From a virus: DNA of 27,609 nt. Below the pieces are notes generated by a model. That model saw nothing but the letters and a program-made list of their open reading frames with translations. It searched no databases and was not told where the DNA came from. Of the stretch, positions 8,891 to 15,566 are shown one piece after another. The stretch is taken from positions 1-27,609 of IMG/VR virus record IMGVR_UViG_3300042558_001448. One strand, 5' to 3'. Each line of letters starts with the position of its first letter. Positions within the stretch are counted from its first letter, which is position 1. Made by a program: the position numbers and the translations under genes.

Positions 8891-9468
8891 CAAGCCTTAT
8901 CAATTTCGCAGCAATAAATGAAAACTTTCCTGTAGCTGGCCAGGACAACGACACGCAGGTGTTTAGAGATAACTTTGATACTATCAAAACCAACTTCTCA
9001 ACTGCCAAAACAGAGATCACCGACCTACAGGACAATGCAGCTAGAACAGACGGTGACAACGATTTCCTTTACAACATTGTAGGGTCTGTCACACTCAATG
9101 ATGCGTATCTGCGTAAAAAGGACTACGGTTCTGCTATCGTAGCGGGTACCCAAGATGTCAGCTTCAAACAGGCCATGTATCATGTGATCAAGTTTGGTGC
9201 TAATACCAGTTTGTCATTCTCTGAATTTCCTACCGGAGCGGTGGATGTCACAGGCCTTGGGCAGATCGGTAAAGCCACTCTAGAACTGTATGGTGATGGT
9301 ACCGCCAGAACAATCACATTTATTACTTCAGGCGGTACCGTGATTAAAAAATCTCCTGGATTTCCAGGAAGCGTAACGGTTACATCAGCTACCGATCCTG
9401 TGATCATTGAAGTGTGGCAACACAGTGCCACGGTGATTTGGATGAACTATCTCGGATTATACAGCTAA
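8887..9468 (+). CDS. Short structural/tail-fibre-like protein (TTG start)
   Basis: No ATG fits the N-terminus, and the TTG at 8887 overlaps the upstream stop (TTGA). A GGAG at 8873-8876 lies about 10 nt before it, so I take TTG as start. The 193-aa product opens with INENFPVAGQDNDTQVFRDN followed by FDTIKTNFSTAKTEITDLQ, a coiled-coil-prone N-terminal module known from structural proteins of aquatic T4-like phages. The second half is beta-rich and contains GKATLELYGDGTARTITF and a C-terminal WQHSATVIWMNYLGLYS. It closes the structural block and overlaps the next gene as TAATG. A short fibre or fibre-base protein is most likely. Confidence 0.6.
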   Translation: MTSLINFAAINENFPVAGQDNDTQVFRDNFDTIKTNFSTAKTEITDLQDNAARTDGDNDFLYNIVGSVTLNDAYLRKKDYGSAIVAGTQDVSFKQAMYHVIKFGANTSLSFSEFPTGAVDVTGLGQIGKATLELYGDGTARTITFITSGGTVIKKSPGFPGSVTVTSATDPVIIEVWQHSATVIWMNYLGLYS

Positions 9469-9698
9469 TGTTCCATCCATTAAGTGGCGACTTGTCTGGA
9501 TTCAAAGATCAAGAGATTGAAAATCGCTTGATCGAATTGAATAAAAAATATTACGCTGCGGCTAGAATGGGCAGCAGAGATCTCTTGACACAGCTATCTA
9601 CTTTTGTTACAATATATAGAGAAGAACTCGCAAAGAGACATTCTCAGAAATTGAAACAGGCAGATGGTGATTTAGGTCAATTGATCAATGTGGACTAA
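9468..9698 (+). CDS. Conserved small phage protein (76 aa), unknown function
   Basis: I place the start at the ATG at 9468, which overlaps the upstream stop (TAATG); an in-frame extension to 9414 would only overlap the previous gene. The product is helical and charged (IENRLIELNKKYYAAARMG, TIYREELAKRH) and ends in GDLGQLINVD. Similar short proteins with a LxxLINV ending occur next to structural genes in T4-like marine phages, as I recall. It has no transmembrane segment or known catalytic motif. The 11-bp overlap with the next gene suggests translational coupling. Confidence 0.6.
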   Translation: MFHPLSGDLSGFKDQEIENRLIELNKKYYAAARMGSRDLLTQLSTFVTIYREELAKRHSQKLKQADGDLGQLINVD

Positions 9699-10152
9699 TA
9701 CTACTCAACAACTCATACAAGGTGTGATGCGACACGGACCAGATATACTGGAACATTGTCAGACTTCTGATGACCTAAATCAATACGTAAGTCGATTACA
9801 GCAAGAACACTTAAATTATCCAATACCCCCGCAACAAATAGACGCTACCAATTGGTTCGTACCTTACGAATATAAAACCATGGATATTTTAGATTGGTTA
9901 TATCAGCAGTGTCCGACTCCTGACATTCGAGAACGAGTTGCTGAAGAGTTGAAACTGTTTGCCAAGCATGATATGATTCATGTGTTAAAAACTATGAAAT
10001 ATGTGGTAGATACTCTTAGGGCCAATAACATAGTCTGGGGAGTAGGAAGAGGCAGTTCCGTAGCCAGCTATGTGCTATTCATAATTGGCGTACACAAAAT
10101 TGACAGTGTTAAATACAAACTACCAATCAACGAATTCTTTAAAGGAGAATAA
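9688..10152 (+). CDS. DnaE-like (Pol III alpha palm) fragment protein
   Basis: The 154-aa product ends with NIVWGVGRGSSVASYVLFII and then GVHKIDSVKYKLPINEFF. This closely resembles the segment of bacterial DNA polymerase III alpha subunits around G-P-G-R-G-S-x-x-G-S-L-V-A-Y, which leads into D-P-L-x-Y-x-L and F-E-R-F-L. In true DnaE the catalytic D-x-D comes just after this point, but here the gene stops, so there is no polymerase active site. The N-terminal 100 residues (IPPQQIDATNWFVPYEYKTM, helical) do not include the PHP domain. The start at 9688 overlaps the upstream gene by 11 bp. The role is unknown: it may be a regulator or decoy of replication, or a structural reuse of the GS-motif fold. 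The homology call is from motif recognition. Confidence 0.65.
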   Translation: MWTNTTQQLIQGVMRHGPDILEHCQTSDDLNQYVSRLQQEHLNYPIPPQQIDATNWFVPYEYKTMDILDWLYQQCPTPDIRERVAEELKLFAKHDMIHVLKTMKYVVDTLRANNIVWGVGRGSSVASYVLFIIGVHKIDSVKYKLPINEFFKGE

Positions 10153-10153
10153 A

Positions 10154-10384
10154 ATGGGAAGAACTTATACCTCTATGAGAGGCAAAGAAATTGACATGGA
10201 AAAGATGAGCTTGAGATTTGAAAAAACTCCAGCTGTAGGTAATATGAAAGTCAACGCTCGCGGTGACGAAATTGGTGAAGGCGGCAGAGTAGTACGCACA
10301 CGTGAACAAGTGTTGGCGGACTATTATGCTCAGAACCCCAATGCATTGCATGAGGAAGTGGCTGCTCGCGGTAATAAGAAATAA
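10154..10384 (+). CDS. Conserved small phage protein (76 aa), unknown function
   Basis: The start at 10154 is chosen because AAGGAG at 10142-10147 is well spaced; the frame is open further upstream, but that would overlap the DnaE-like gene without a ribosome site. The sequence GRTYTSMRGKEIDMEKM is followed by TPAVGNMKVNARGDEIG and VVRTREQVLADYY. I recall this layout from short conserved proteins of T4-like marine phages, where function is unassigned. It is basic, lacks membrane segments, and lies just upstream of the GroES-like gene. A virion or assembly role is possible but not shown. Confidence 0.6.
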   Translation: MGRTYTSMRGKEIDMEKMSLRFEKTPAVGNMKVNARGDEIGEGGRVVRTREQVLADYYAQNPNALHEEVAARGNKK

Positions 10385-10392
10385 GGTAAACT

Positions 10393-10812
10393 ATGTTTAA
10401 TTTCCAAGCACGACACATGCAGGTTCGCCCCCTGTCAAAAGACCTTCTTGTTATCAACATGGACATGGGCGAAATGACAACCGCAGGCGGCATTGTTGTC
10501 CAAAGTGATGACGGTAAAGCACACGGTGTCAAACCTCGTTGGGCCGAAGTTTATAAAGTCGGAGATGAATGCGATCTTGATGTCAAGGTCGGGCAGTGGA
10601 TTCTTATTGAACACGGTCGCTGGACTCGTAAGATTAAAATCAACGACGGTGACGGTGAGAAAGAATTTCAAAAAGTCGAAACAAAGTCTGTTATAGCAGT
10701 TGCCGACGAAAGACCAAATGACTTTTATATTGGTCAGGAATTTTCAAATGGATCAAGTATGAATATTAATCCAGAAGATTTTATGCCAGGAAACTTATCT
10801 AAGATCAGCTAA
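10393..10812 (+). CDS. GroES/gp31-type co-chaperonin
   Basis: The 139-aa protein carries the Cpn10 layout. It opens with QVRPLSKDLLVINMD, like the GroES N-terminal strand I-R-P-L-x-D-R-V. A mobile-loop region GEMTTAGGIVVQSDDGKAHG has the hydrophobic tripeptide I-V-V where GroES has I-V-L, the residues that bind GroEL. Then come AEVYKVGDE and LDVKVGQWILIEHGRWTRKI, matching the G-x-x-V-K-x-G-D core. It is longer than GroES (about 97 aa) because of a C-terminal tail of about 40 residues. In T4, gp31 replaces GroES so that GroEL can fold the capsid protein gp23; a similar role is inferred. There is no GroEL gene in the window, so it must work with host GroEL. Confidence 0.85.
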   Translation: MFNFQARHMQVRPLSKDLLVINMDMGEMTTAGGIVVQSDDGKAHGVKPRWAEVYKVGDECDLDVKVGQWILIEHGRWTRKIKINDGDGEKEFQKVETKSVIAVADERPNDFYIGQEFSNGSSMNINPEDFMPGNLSKIS

Positions 10813-11051
10813 TGGGCTTTAAGAAAAACTGGGAAGTAGGTAATATCACTTCCCAAGTGCATAGTCTCGCCAGAGAAATCTCTAGTCCGTATAATGACGG
10901 GTACACACAATGGCACTGCAAACAAGATCTCTATCAGATCAAACAACTTGTAGATCAAGCCTTGGCTAGATCACCCGACTTCGGTGATTTGGAACAGGAG
11001 TGGTTGCAAACACAAGAAAAAAAGCATATAATAAAAATATTAAAGTCTTGA
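10812..11051 (+). CDS. Conserved small phage protein (79 aa), unknown function
   Basis: The ATG overlaps the stop of the co-chaperonin gene (TAATG). The product has GFKKNWEVGNITSQVHSL, then PYNDGYTQWHCKQDLYQIKQ and a helical C-terminus. I have seen the N-D-G-[YF]-x-x-W-x-x-K-Q-D-L-Y pattern in short conserved proteins of T4-like cyanophages with no assigned role. It has no membrane segment or catalytic motif. It is most likely soluble and helical. Confidence 0.6.
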   Translation: MGFKKNWEVGNITSQVHSLAREISSPYNDGYTQWHCKQDLYQIKQLVDQALARSPDFGDLEQEWLQTQEKKHIIKILKS

Positions 11052-11060
11052 AGGAGTTAT

Positions 11061-11432
11061 ATGACTAATCCGTTTCGTGATCAAGAAAAATTCATGCGGG
11101 CCTGTGATCAAACCGCAGATACAGAAAATAGAGATCAATTTAATATGTATCTTGGGTTGATTGAGGAAGAAGCTGAAGAGCTTAATCAAGCGATTCTCAA
11201 CAAAGATAAAGTAGAAATGCTTGATGCTCTCATCGACATGCTGGTTGTGACCATAGGTGCTATTCACTCAGCCGGCTTTGATGCCGAAGGTGCCTGGAAA
11301 GAAGTTATGAGCACAAACTTTGCCAAGATTGATAAAAAGACAGGCAAAGTGATTAAACGTGAAGATGGCAAAGTTCTCAAGCCTGACGGGTGGACCCCAC
11401 CTGATCTAAAAGGTTACTTGGAGAAAAAATAA
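11061..11432 (+). CDS. mazG: MazG-like nucleotide pyrophosphohydrolase
   Basis: This 123-aa protein has the all-alpha MazG motif: E36-E37-x-x-E40, followed 12 residues later by E52-x-x-D55, the acidic residues that bind magnesium. A D-x-L-V-x-x-I-G-A helix and a C-terminal strand pair (KTGKVIKREDGKVLKPDGW) follow. The family hydrolyses nucleoside triphosphates to monophosphates and pyrophosphate. Phage MazG proteins have been proposed to clean dNTP pools or act on (p)ppGpp; which applies here cannot be told. GAAGGAG is 5-10 nt before the start. The C-terminal KRxDGKVLKPDGWxPPDL tail is typical of the phage versions. It overlaps the next small gene by one base. Confidence 0.85.
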   Translation: MTNPFRDQEKFMRACDQTADTENRDQFNMYLGLIEEEAEELNQAILNKDKVEMLDALIDMLVVTIGAIHSAGFDAEGAWKEVMSTNFAKIDKKTGKVIKREDGKVLKPDGWTPPDLKGYLEKK

Positions 11433-11599
11433 TGGAAGTTCAACCTAAAGATACAAGCAAGGGACATTTTTATGTTAGCCTTGTAAAGAGTGGATTACGG
11501 ATTATAGCAGGAGTTTTTCTAATTGACGGAAACTTGCTTGTTGCAGGTTCATTGTTGATTCTAGCAGAAGGGTTGGGCATTATCGAGGAACTGGTATGA
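11432..11599 (+). CDS. Small membrane protein (55 aa)
   Basis: A short frame starts at the ATG overlapping the mazG stop (TAATG) and ends overlapping the next start (ATGA), so both junctions support a real coupled gene. After a polar N-terminus (MEVQPKDTSKGHF), residues about 20-50 are hydrophobic (LRIIAGVFLIDGNLLVAGSL and onwards), enough for one long or two short membrane segments. Similar tiny hydrophobic proteins occur in T4-like phage genomes without a known role. It sits outside the lysis cassette, so a holin role is not suggested by context. Confidence 0.6.
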   Translation: MEVQPKDTSKGHFYVSLVKSGLRIIAGVFLIDGNLLVAGSLLILAEGLGIIEELV

Positions 11600-11787
11600 G
11601 GAATATTGCATTAGTCGATGCGGTAATCGCATTGCACGATATTGCACGAACTGTTGCTGAAGAAGTCGGACAGGGACAACTACATGACGACATACGTAAG
11701 TGTGCTGATCGGTTACACGAGTTCTCGCTTATTGACAGTAAAAATAGTATACTAACACAAGACATTATAACAAAGGCGAAAGAATGA
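11596..11787 (+). CDS. Small hypothetical protein (63 aa)
   Basis: It overlaps the previous stop by 4 bp (ATGA) and the next gene start by 4 bp, a layout of translational coupling from mazG through to gp44. The product is helical and soluble (DAVIALHDIARTVAEEVGQG, IRKCADRLHEFSLIDSK). I do not recognise a family. Its tight placement directly before the clamp-loader gene hints at co-expression with replication functions, but nothing in the sequence indicates a function. Confidence 0.55.
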   Translation: MRNIALVDAVIALHDIARTVAEEVGQGQLHDDIRKCADRLHEFSLIDSKNSILTQDIITKAKE

Positions 11788-12707
11788 AAGAACTATGGGT
11801 AGAGAAGTACCGTCCTAAAAAAATGGAAGGGTATGTATGGCGTGATTCTGCACAACGAAAACAGGTCGAAACTTGGGTAAAAGAAAAAAGCATTCCACAT
11901 TTGTTGTTGAGCGGACCTCCGGGCATTGGCAAAACAACAATGGCCAAGATACTGGTTAATGAAATCGAAATCCTTGATGCTGATGTACTAGAAGTAAACG
12001 CCAGTAGAGAAACAGGTATTGATTTTATCCGTAACAAGATAGTGCCATTCATCAGCAGCATCGCTTGGGGTGCCTTTAAGGTGGTGCTGTTAGACGAAGC
12101 AGATCGACTAAGTCCGCAAGCACAGGATTCGTTGAAAGGTATCATAGAAGAATACAGCAATTATGCTCGTTTTATCTTGACCTGTAATAATCCTAATATG
12201 ATCGTTCCAGCACTGCACAGTCGTTGCCAACAATGGCATTTCTCAAAACTAGATCAAACTGAATTCACTGCTCGTGCTGCTACTGTGTTGGTTGAAGAAA
12301 ATATCGAATTTGATTTAGACACACTGGATATGTATGTGTCTACTACCTATCCCGACCTGCGTAAATGTTTGAATCTACTGCAACAGAATACCAATGATGC
12401 CAAATTGCACAGTGCAACCAAAGAGGATGTGGGATCTGCCGAGTGGAAGTTTGACATGGTTGAGTTGTTTAGAGCAGGAAAGATACAAGAAGCACGTAAG
12501 ATGCTGTGCGGCAAACTACGTGCTGAAGAGATGCAGGAAGTATTTGTATGGCTCTACAATCATCTAGATATATTTGGTGCAGAGGAAAATCAAGACAAGG
12601 CTCTGCAGATTATTAAGCAAGGTCTAGTTGATCACACACTAATCATTGATCCAGAAATTAATCTTGCTGCCACGCTGGTAAAATTATCAAAGATTAATGT
12701 CGGATAA
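11784..12707 (+). CDS. 44: Sliding-clamp loader large subunit (T4 gp44-like)
   Basis: This 307-aa AAA+ protein opens with LWVEKYRPKKMEGYV, the standard start of RFC/gp44 clamp-loader ATPases. It has Walker A G-P-P-G-I-G-K-T at residues 44-51, Walker B VVLLDEAD at 100-107, a sensor 1 region TCNNPN near 133-138, and S-R-C at 146-148 supplying the trans-acting arginine finger. Length fits T4 gp44 (319 aa). In T4, four gp44 with one gp62 load the gp45 clamp for the gp43 polymerase. No gp62, gp45 or gp43 is in this window, so those genes must lie elsewhere or be replaced. It starts inside the end of the previous gene and overlaps the next by 11 bp. Confidence 0.9.
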   Translation: MKELWVEKYRPKKMEGYVWRDSAQRKQVETWVKEKSIPHLLLSGPPGIGKTTMAKILVNEIEILDADVLEVNASRETGIDFIRNKIVPFISSIAWGAFKVVLLDEADRLSPQAQDSLKGIIEEYSNYARFILTCNNPNMIVPALHSRCQQWHFSKLDQTEFTARAATVLVEENIEFDLDTLDMYVSTTYPDLRKCLNLLQQNTNDAKLHSATKEDVGSAEWKFDMVELFRAGKIQEARKMLCGKLRAEEMQEVFVWLYNHLDIFGAEENQDKALQIIKQGLVDHTLIIDPEINLAATLVKLSKINVG

Positions 12708-13191
12708 AAAATCAAATCTAGCCAAAGGCAGAAATAGTTTTGATGCTGACATAGGCGGAACACTGGTACCGTTCTTTAATAAGAATGTATCAGAGTATCC
12801 CACGGAAGCAGGCGGAGTTAAATTTGAGCTAGTCCCGGTAACCAAGCAAAAAGATCTAATGATCAATCATGCTAGAATGTTTGCCCAGCAAGAATACGAT
12901 CGGATTGTAGAATTAGTTAATGTGTTAGAAAACCAAGCACAGGCCATCAAACGTAGATTAGAAATCACAGATGCTGTTCATGCCGCGGTGTATCAGTTTC
13001 AACCAGTGATGGGCAACGTCTATTGGATAGTATGGGATAAGAGAAAACAGCATACGTTGTTAACACAGAATGGTCCTAACGACTGGTCCAGCTCTGCTCC
13101 CGAAGACTACGAATATCAGGCTCAGGTAAAATACATGGGTGATCACACTTGGATGGAAATAGATCAAGAAGGAAATAGCATAGATGGATAA
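12697..13191 (+). CDS. DUF2452-like conserved protein (164 aa)
   Basis: The sequence includes LVPVTKQKDLMINHARMFAQ, then QEYDRIVELVNVLENQAQAI, a paired EITDAVHAAVYQFQP, VYWIVWDKRKQHTLL and GPNDWSSSAPEDYEY. This matches my memory of the DUF2452 family, found in bacteria and in T4-like phages, with no known function. The central helical part is followed by a beta-rich half with conserved Trp residues. It overlaps the gp44 gene by 11 bp, at the place where T4 carries gene 62, but it does not look like gp62. Family name given from memory. Confidence 0.6.
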   Translation: MSDKKSNLAKGRNSFDADIGGTLVPFFNKNVSEYPTEAGGVKFELVPVTKQKDLMINHARMFAQQEYDRIVELVNVLENQAQAIKRRLEITDAVHAAVYQFQPVMGNVYWIVWDKRKQHTLLTQNGPNDWSSSAPEDYEYQAQVKYMGDHTWMEIDQEGNSIDG

Positions 13192-13426
13192 TAGATACAT
13201 GATAGTGAAATACATCAAGAAGCCTGATGGCAAATATGACGAAGTCACTGAGTTTAAAAGGCACTATAGAAGCACCGACCTTCAAATGTCTAAGGTTATA
13301 TTAGACCTTGGCAAGAAAGCAGTGATCAAGAACGGTCTCAATCCCGACGCAGGATATGATGACATGATTGAGTTTTACAAAAGAGTACTAGGGGATCGCT
13401 TGACCCCCTACCTCCCTAAAGATTAA
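13184..13426 (+). CDS. Conserved small phage protein (80 aa), unknown function
   Basis: It starts at 13184 inside the end of the DUF2452-like gene, with AAGGAA about 10 nt upstream; an internal Met at 13199 is an alternative start. The product reads IVKYIKKPDGKYDEVTEFKR, then QMSKVILDLGKKAVIK and GYDDMIEFYKRVLGDRLTPY. It is basic and soluble, with a strand-turn-strand start and a helical end. I recall similar short proteins beside replication genes in aquatic T4-like phages, but no function. Its stop overlaps the convergent phoH stop by 4 bp. Confidence 0.6.
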   Translation: MDNRYMIVKYIKKPDGKYDEVTEFKRHYRSTDLQMSKVILDLGKKAVIKNGLNPDAGYDDMIEFYKRVLGDRLTPYLPKD

Positions 13427-14163
13427 CTATCGCCGTATATTGATAATATCTCTTTGACAGCTTCGTGACGTTCAACATCCTGAACATCAAATTTTACTAG
13501 ATCCACATATCTGTGGCCTTGGAAGTTGTTGTACAATCCCAAAAATTCTAGTAGGCCGTTATTGCTAGGACGATCAGCCTGTTGTAGGTCTCCTGTGACT
13601 ACCATTTGGCTACCTTGTCCTAGGCGAGTCAGTAGCATTTTCATCTGACTCGGTGTGGCATTCTGCATCTCATCAGCTACCACCACTGCGTTTTTAAAAG
13701 TTCTACCTCGCATGTATGCCAAAGGACTGGTCTCTATCACTCCTTCTTTGATAAAATTTTCTATTTCTCTGGCATTGAAATTTTCTGCGATCACATCAAA
13801 TATTGGCTTGGTCCAAGGTGCCATTTTTTCATTTAGGTCCCCGGGCAAGAATCCGTGTTCTTCATCAACACTCACAGCAGGTCGAGTAACAATGATTTTA
13901 TCTGCAGATCCGTACTTGAGTTGATCTATAGCCCATTGAACCGCCAGCATGGTTTTACCCGTACCGGCTGGGCCGATAGCGAATACAATCATTTTGTTGG
14001 GATCGTTTAGTTTAAGTAGATAAGTCTCTTGGCTTAGACTCTTGGGATAAATCTGTACTCTTCTGCGTTTTTCATTTAATCTATGATCAATATTTATTAC
14101 ATTGTTAGGGAATCGTGGATCATATTGCTCGTTTTGCTGAACTTGCGCTCTTTTTCGCTTCAT
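13423..14163 (-). CDS. phoH: PhoH-like ATPase
   Basis: This is the only convincing minus-strand gene in the window. The 246-aa product has Walker A G-P-A-G-T-G-K-T at residues 64-71, IIVTRPAVSVDEEHGFLPGD around 90-109, Walker B VVVADEMQN at 160-168, and a VVTGDLQQ motif, all classic for PhoH. The N-terminal extension is basic (MKRKRAQ, RLNEKRRRVQIYPKS). PhoH proteins are ATPases related to superfamily 1 helicases; their role in phages is unsettled although the gene is very common in marine phages. An AGGAGG lies 11 nt before the start. Transcription runs toward the gp44 operon and both end within 4 bp of each other. Confidence 0.9.
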   Translation of the reverse strand: MKRKRAQVQQNEQYDPRFPNNVINIDHRLNEKRRRVQIYPKSLSQETYLLKLNDPNKMIVFAIGPAGTGKTMLAVQWAIDQLKYGSADKIIVTRPAVSVDEEHGFLPGDLNEKMAPWTKPIFDVIAENFNAREIENFIKEGVIETSPLAYMRGRTFKNAVVVADEMQNATPSQMKMLLTRLGQGSQMVVTGDLQQADRPSNNGLLEFLGLYNNFQGHRYVDLVKFDVQDVERHEAVKEILSIYGDS

Positions 14164-14190
14164 ATAAGGTTAGCCCTCCTGTAAGTGTTA

Positions 14191-14221
14191 GGCACGGACC
14201 TCAAACCGTAGTGTCCGTGTC
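14191..14221. promoter_or_regulatory. Hairpin in the phoH 5' leader
   Basis: Arms 14191-14199 (GGCACGGAC) and 14213-14221 (GTCCGTGTC) can form a 9-bp stem with one G-U pair and a 13-nt loop. It lies between the divergent phoH gene and the 14304 operon, 27 bp upstream of the phoH start. There is no T tract, so it is not a simple terminator. It could be an RNA leader structure or a protein-binding site. Confidence 0.4.
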
Positions 14222-14224
14222 CGA

Positions 14225-14234
14225 ACACATGTGT
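14225..14234. promoter_or_regulatory. Perfect 10-bp palindrome in divergent intergenic region
   Basis: ACACATGTGT is a perfect dyad next to the phoH leader hairpin and 70 bp before the plus-strand operon. It is a possible operator for a dimeric regulator. Only the symmetry is observed; no binder is known. Confidence 0.25.
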
Positions 14235-14281
14235 ATTTAACCCCTGGCTCTAAAAGATATGTGTTATGTTTGTATTTTGAC

Positions 14282-14289
14282 GATAAATA
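14282..14289 (+). promoter_or_regulatory. Candidate late promoter (GATAAATA)
   Basis: GATAAATA lies 14 bp before the ATG at 14304, with a strong AAAGGGAGAT ribosome site between. It differs from the T4 late-promoter box TATAAATA by one base. It opens the operon that runs into the lysis genes. The same octamer recurs near other gene starts in this window. Confidence 0.5.
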
Positions 14290-14303
14290 CAAAGGGAGAT
14301 AAT

Positions 14304-14843
14304 ATGGCAGACATTAAAGATATCATCAGCAATATTGAACAGATCTACGGGTCTAACAACAGTCTACAACTGCTCAAAGACTTTGAGCGTGTGTTGGACG
14401 AATTAGATGTGTATGTGTTTGACAGCTGGATCGACGGTGAGCTTGTAGAAGGGCCAAAAGAAAGCAGATACTATGTGGAATGCACATTTATGTGGCCACA
14501 AGATCAGCTTCCGGAACCTGCAGGCGGAAAAAGACTGCTGGAATACGGCTGTAGAGTACAGGTGGCAGAAAGCAAGATCGCTACAGTTCGAAAGATTAAA
14601 ACTCCCGACGATATACGGCCCGGCACACGCAAGGGTAAAATTGATCACAAAGACATATGGATGATCAAGATCAGTATGCCTAAGAAGCTGATGAGTGACA
14701 TCAATAGAGGCTATACAGAATTAGATAAAAACAAGATCGAAGATATCGTTAATGCTAACATTATTAATTCTTCAATCGACCCAGCAGAACAACAAGCACA
14801 GGATATGGCAAATGCACAACCAGCAGAACAACCAGCAGCTTAA
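14304..14843 (+). CDS. Conserved phage protein (179 aa), unknown function
   Basis: The start at 14304 is chosen because AAAGGGAG is 5-12 nt upstream and a GATAAATA box precedes it; an upstream in-frame ATG at 14259 has no ribosome site. The product includes DIISNIEQIYGSNNSLQLLK and DFERVLDELDVYVFDSW, then YYVECTFMWP, DDIRPGTRKGKIDHKDIWMI and a helical end rich in Ala, Gln and Pro. I recall this protein as conserved in T4-like marine phages without a known role; the last 20 residues are low complexity and overlap the next gene in another frame. It may be a virion or assembly protein; nothing catalytic is visible. Confidence 0.65.
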   Translation: MADIKDIISNIEQIYGSNNSLQLLKDFERVLDELDVYVFDSWIDGELVEGPKESRYYVECTFMWPQDQLPEPAGGKRLLEYGCRVQVAESKIATVRKIKTPDDIRPGTRKGKIDHKDIWMIKISMPKKLMSDINRGYTELDKNKIEDIVNANIINSSIDPAEQQAQDMANAQPAEQPAA

Positions 14844-15564
14844 CGAAGGGCTAAGAGCCACCGACCTAAAAGAGATGGTCCATGATGTATTTGAAGTTGA
14901 TTCATTTAGATCAAAAATGGGCGAAGATCAAGATGTCTGCGTGGTCAGCTTCAAGGTCAAAGACCGATCACCTGCCAAGGATCTCATGGAGTTTATTGAA
15001 AAAGGTTATGAGTTCGTTCTAGATGCTGATGTCAGCAGTGGCGAAGACAACAACGGGGAATATTCCGTGTTCGTAGAAATCAGTAGAAGCCCCAGACTTG
15101 CAGAACAGATACAAGAACTAACCTACGGTGTTAAAAAACTCACAGGCCTAGATGAATTCAAATTTAAATATTATAAACAGACTCAAGTGCATGAAGTTAC
15201 CACTAACAACCTCAAGTCTAATATACCATCCAGTGTCAATGAATACAAAGAGTTTGTGAACCGAAACAAAACTGAGGATGTGAAACAGTTCTTTTCAAAG
15301 ACACTGATGGACAATCTCAGCCTAGATGGCAGTGTGGTTACTATATCAAAGCCATTTGGTTCTCAGGTTCGTTTAGAAATTGTCAAAGATGGCAACACAG
15401 AATCTATCTTAGAAGGCATCACAGATGGATATACTGTAGATCAAGCAGCTACCAGTGAAGTGTTTTGGCTCACAAAGGTGTTGGGAGACTACAACATAAA
15501 CAAAATAGGGGACACATTTGTGTTCAACAACGGTCAACGTTCGATGTTATTAAAAAGGATCTAA
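14812..15564 (+). CDS. Conserved phage protein (250 aa), unknown function
   Basis: I place the start at the ATG at 14812; the frame is open to 14752 but homologues I recall begin near the N-E-G-L-R-A-T-D-L-K sequence. This start overlaps the upstream gene by 32 bp, and the overlap encodes an Asn/Gln-rich leader. The body has GEDQDVCVVSFKVKDRSPAK, DLMEFIEKGYEFVLDADVSS and SVFVEISRSPRLAEQI, followed by GVKKLTGL and a second domain with RLEIVKDGNTESIL. It is a mixed alpha/beta soluble protein. It is likely a conserved structural or DNA-related protein of T4-like phages, unassigned. It is 2 bp from the endolysin gene. Confidence 0.65.
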   Translation: MHNQQNNQQLNEGLRATDLKEMVHDVFEVDSFRSKMGEDQDVCVVSFKVKDRSPAKDLMEFIEKGYEFVLDADVSSGEDNNGEYSVFVEISRSPRLAEQIQELTYGVKKLTGLDEFKFKYYKQTQVHEVTTNNLKSNIPSSVNEYKEFVNRNKTEDVKQFFSKTLMDNLSLDGSVVTISKPFGSQVRLEIVKDGNTESILEGITDGYTVDQAATSEVFWLTKVLGDYNINKIGDTFVFNNGQRSMLLKRI

Positions 15565-15566
15565 TA

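Noticed and set aside
13389-13410. TAGGGG...CCCCTA 6-bp stem near the convergent gene ends as a terminator
   Set aside because: The stem lies inside the 80-aa gene with a 10-nt loop and no T tract on either strand.
13655-13924. 89-codon plus-strand frame opposite phoH
   Set aside because: It is antisense to a well-conserved PhoH gene whose motifs are intact; no ribosome site is seen.
14164-14303. A tRNA or riboswitch in the divergent gap
   Set aside because: The hairpin alone does not give a cloverleaf or any riboswitch core that I recognise.
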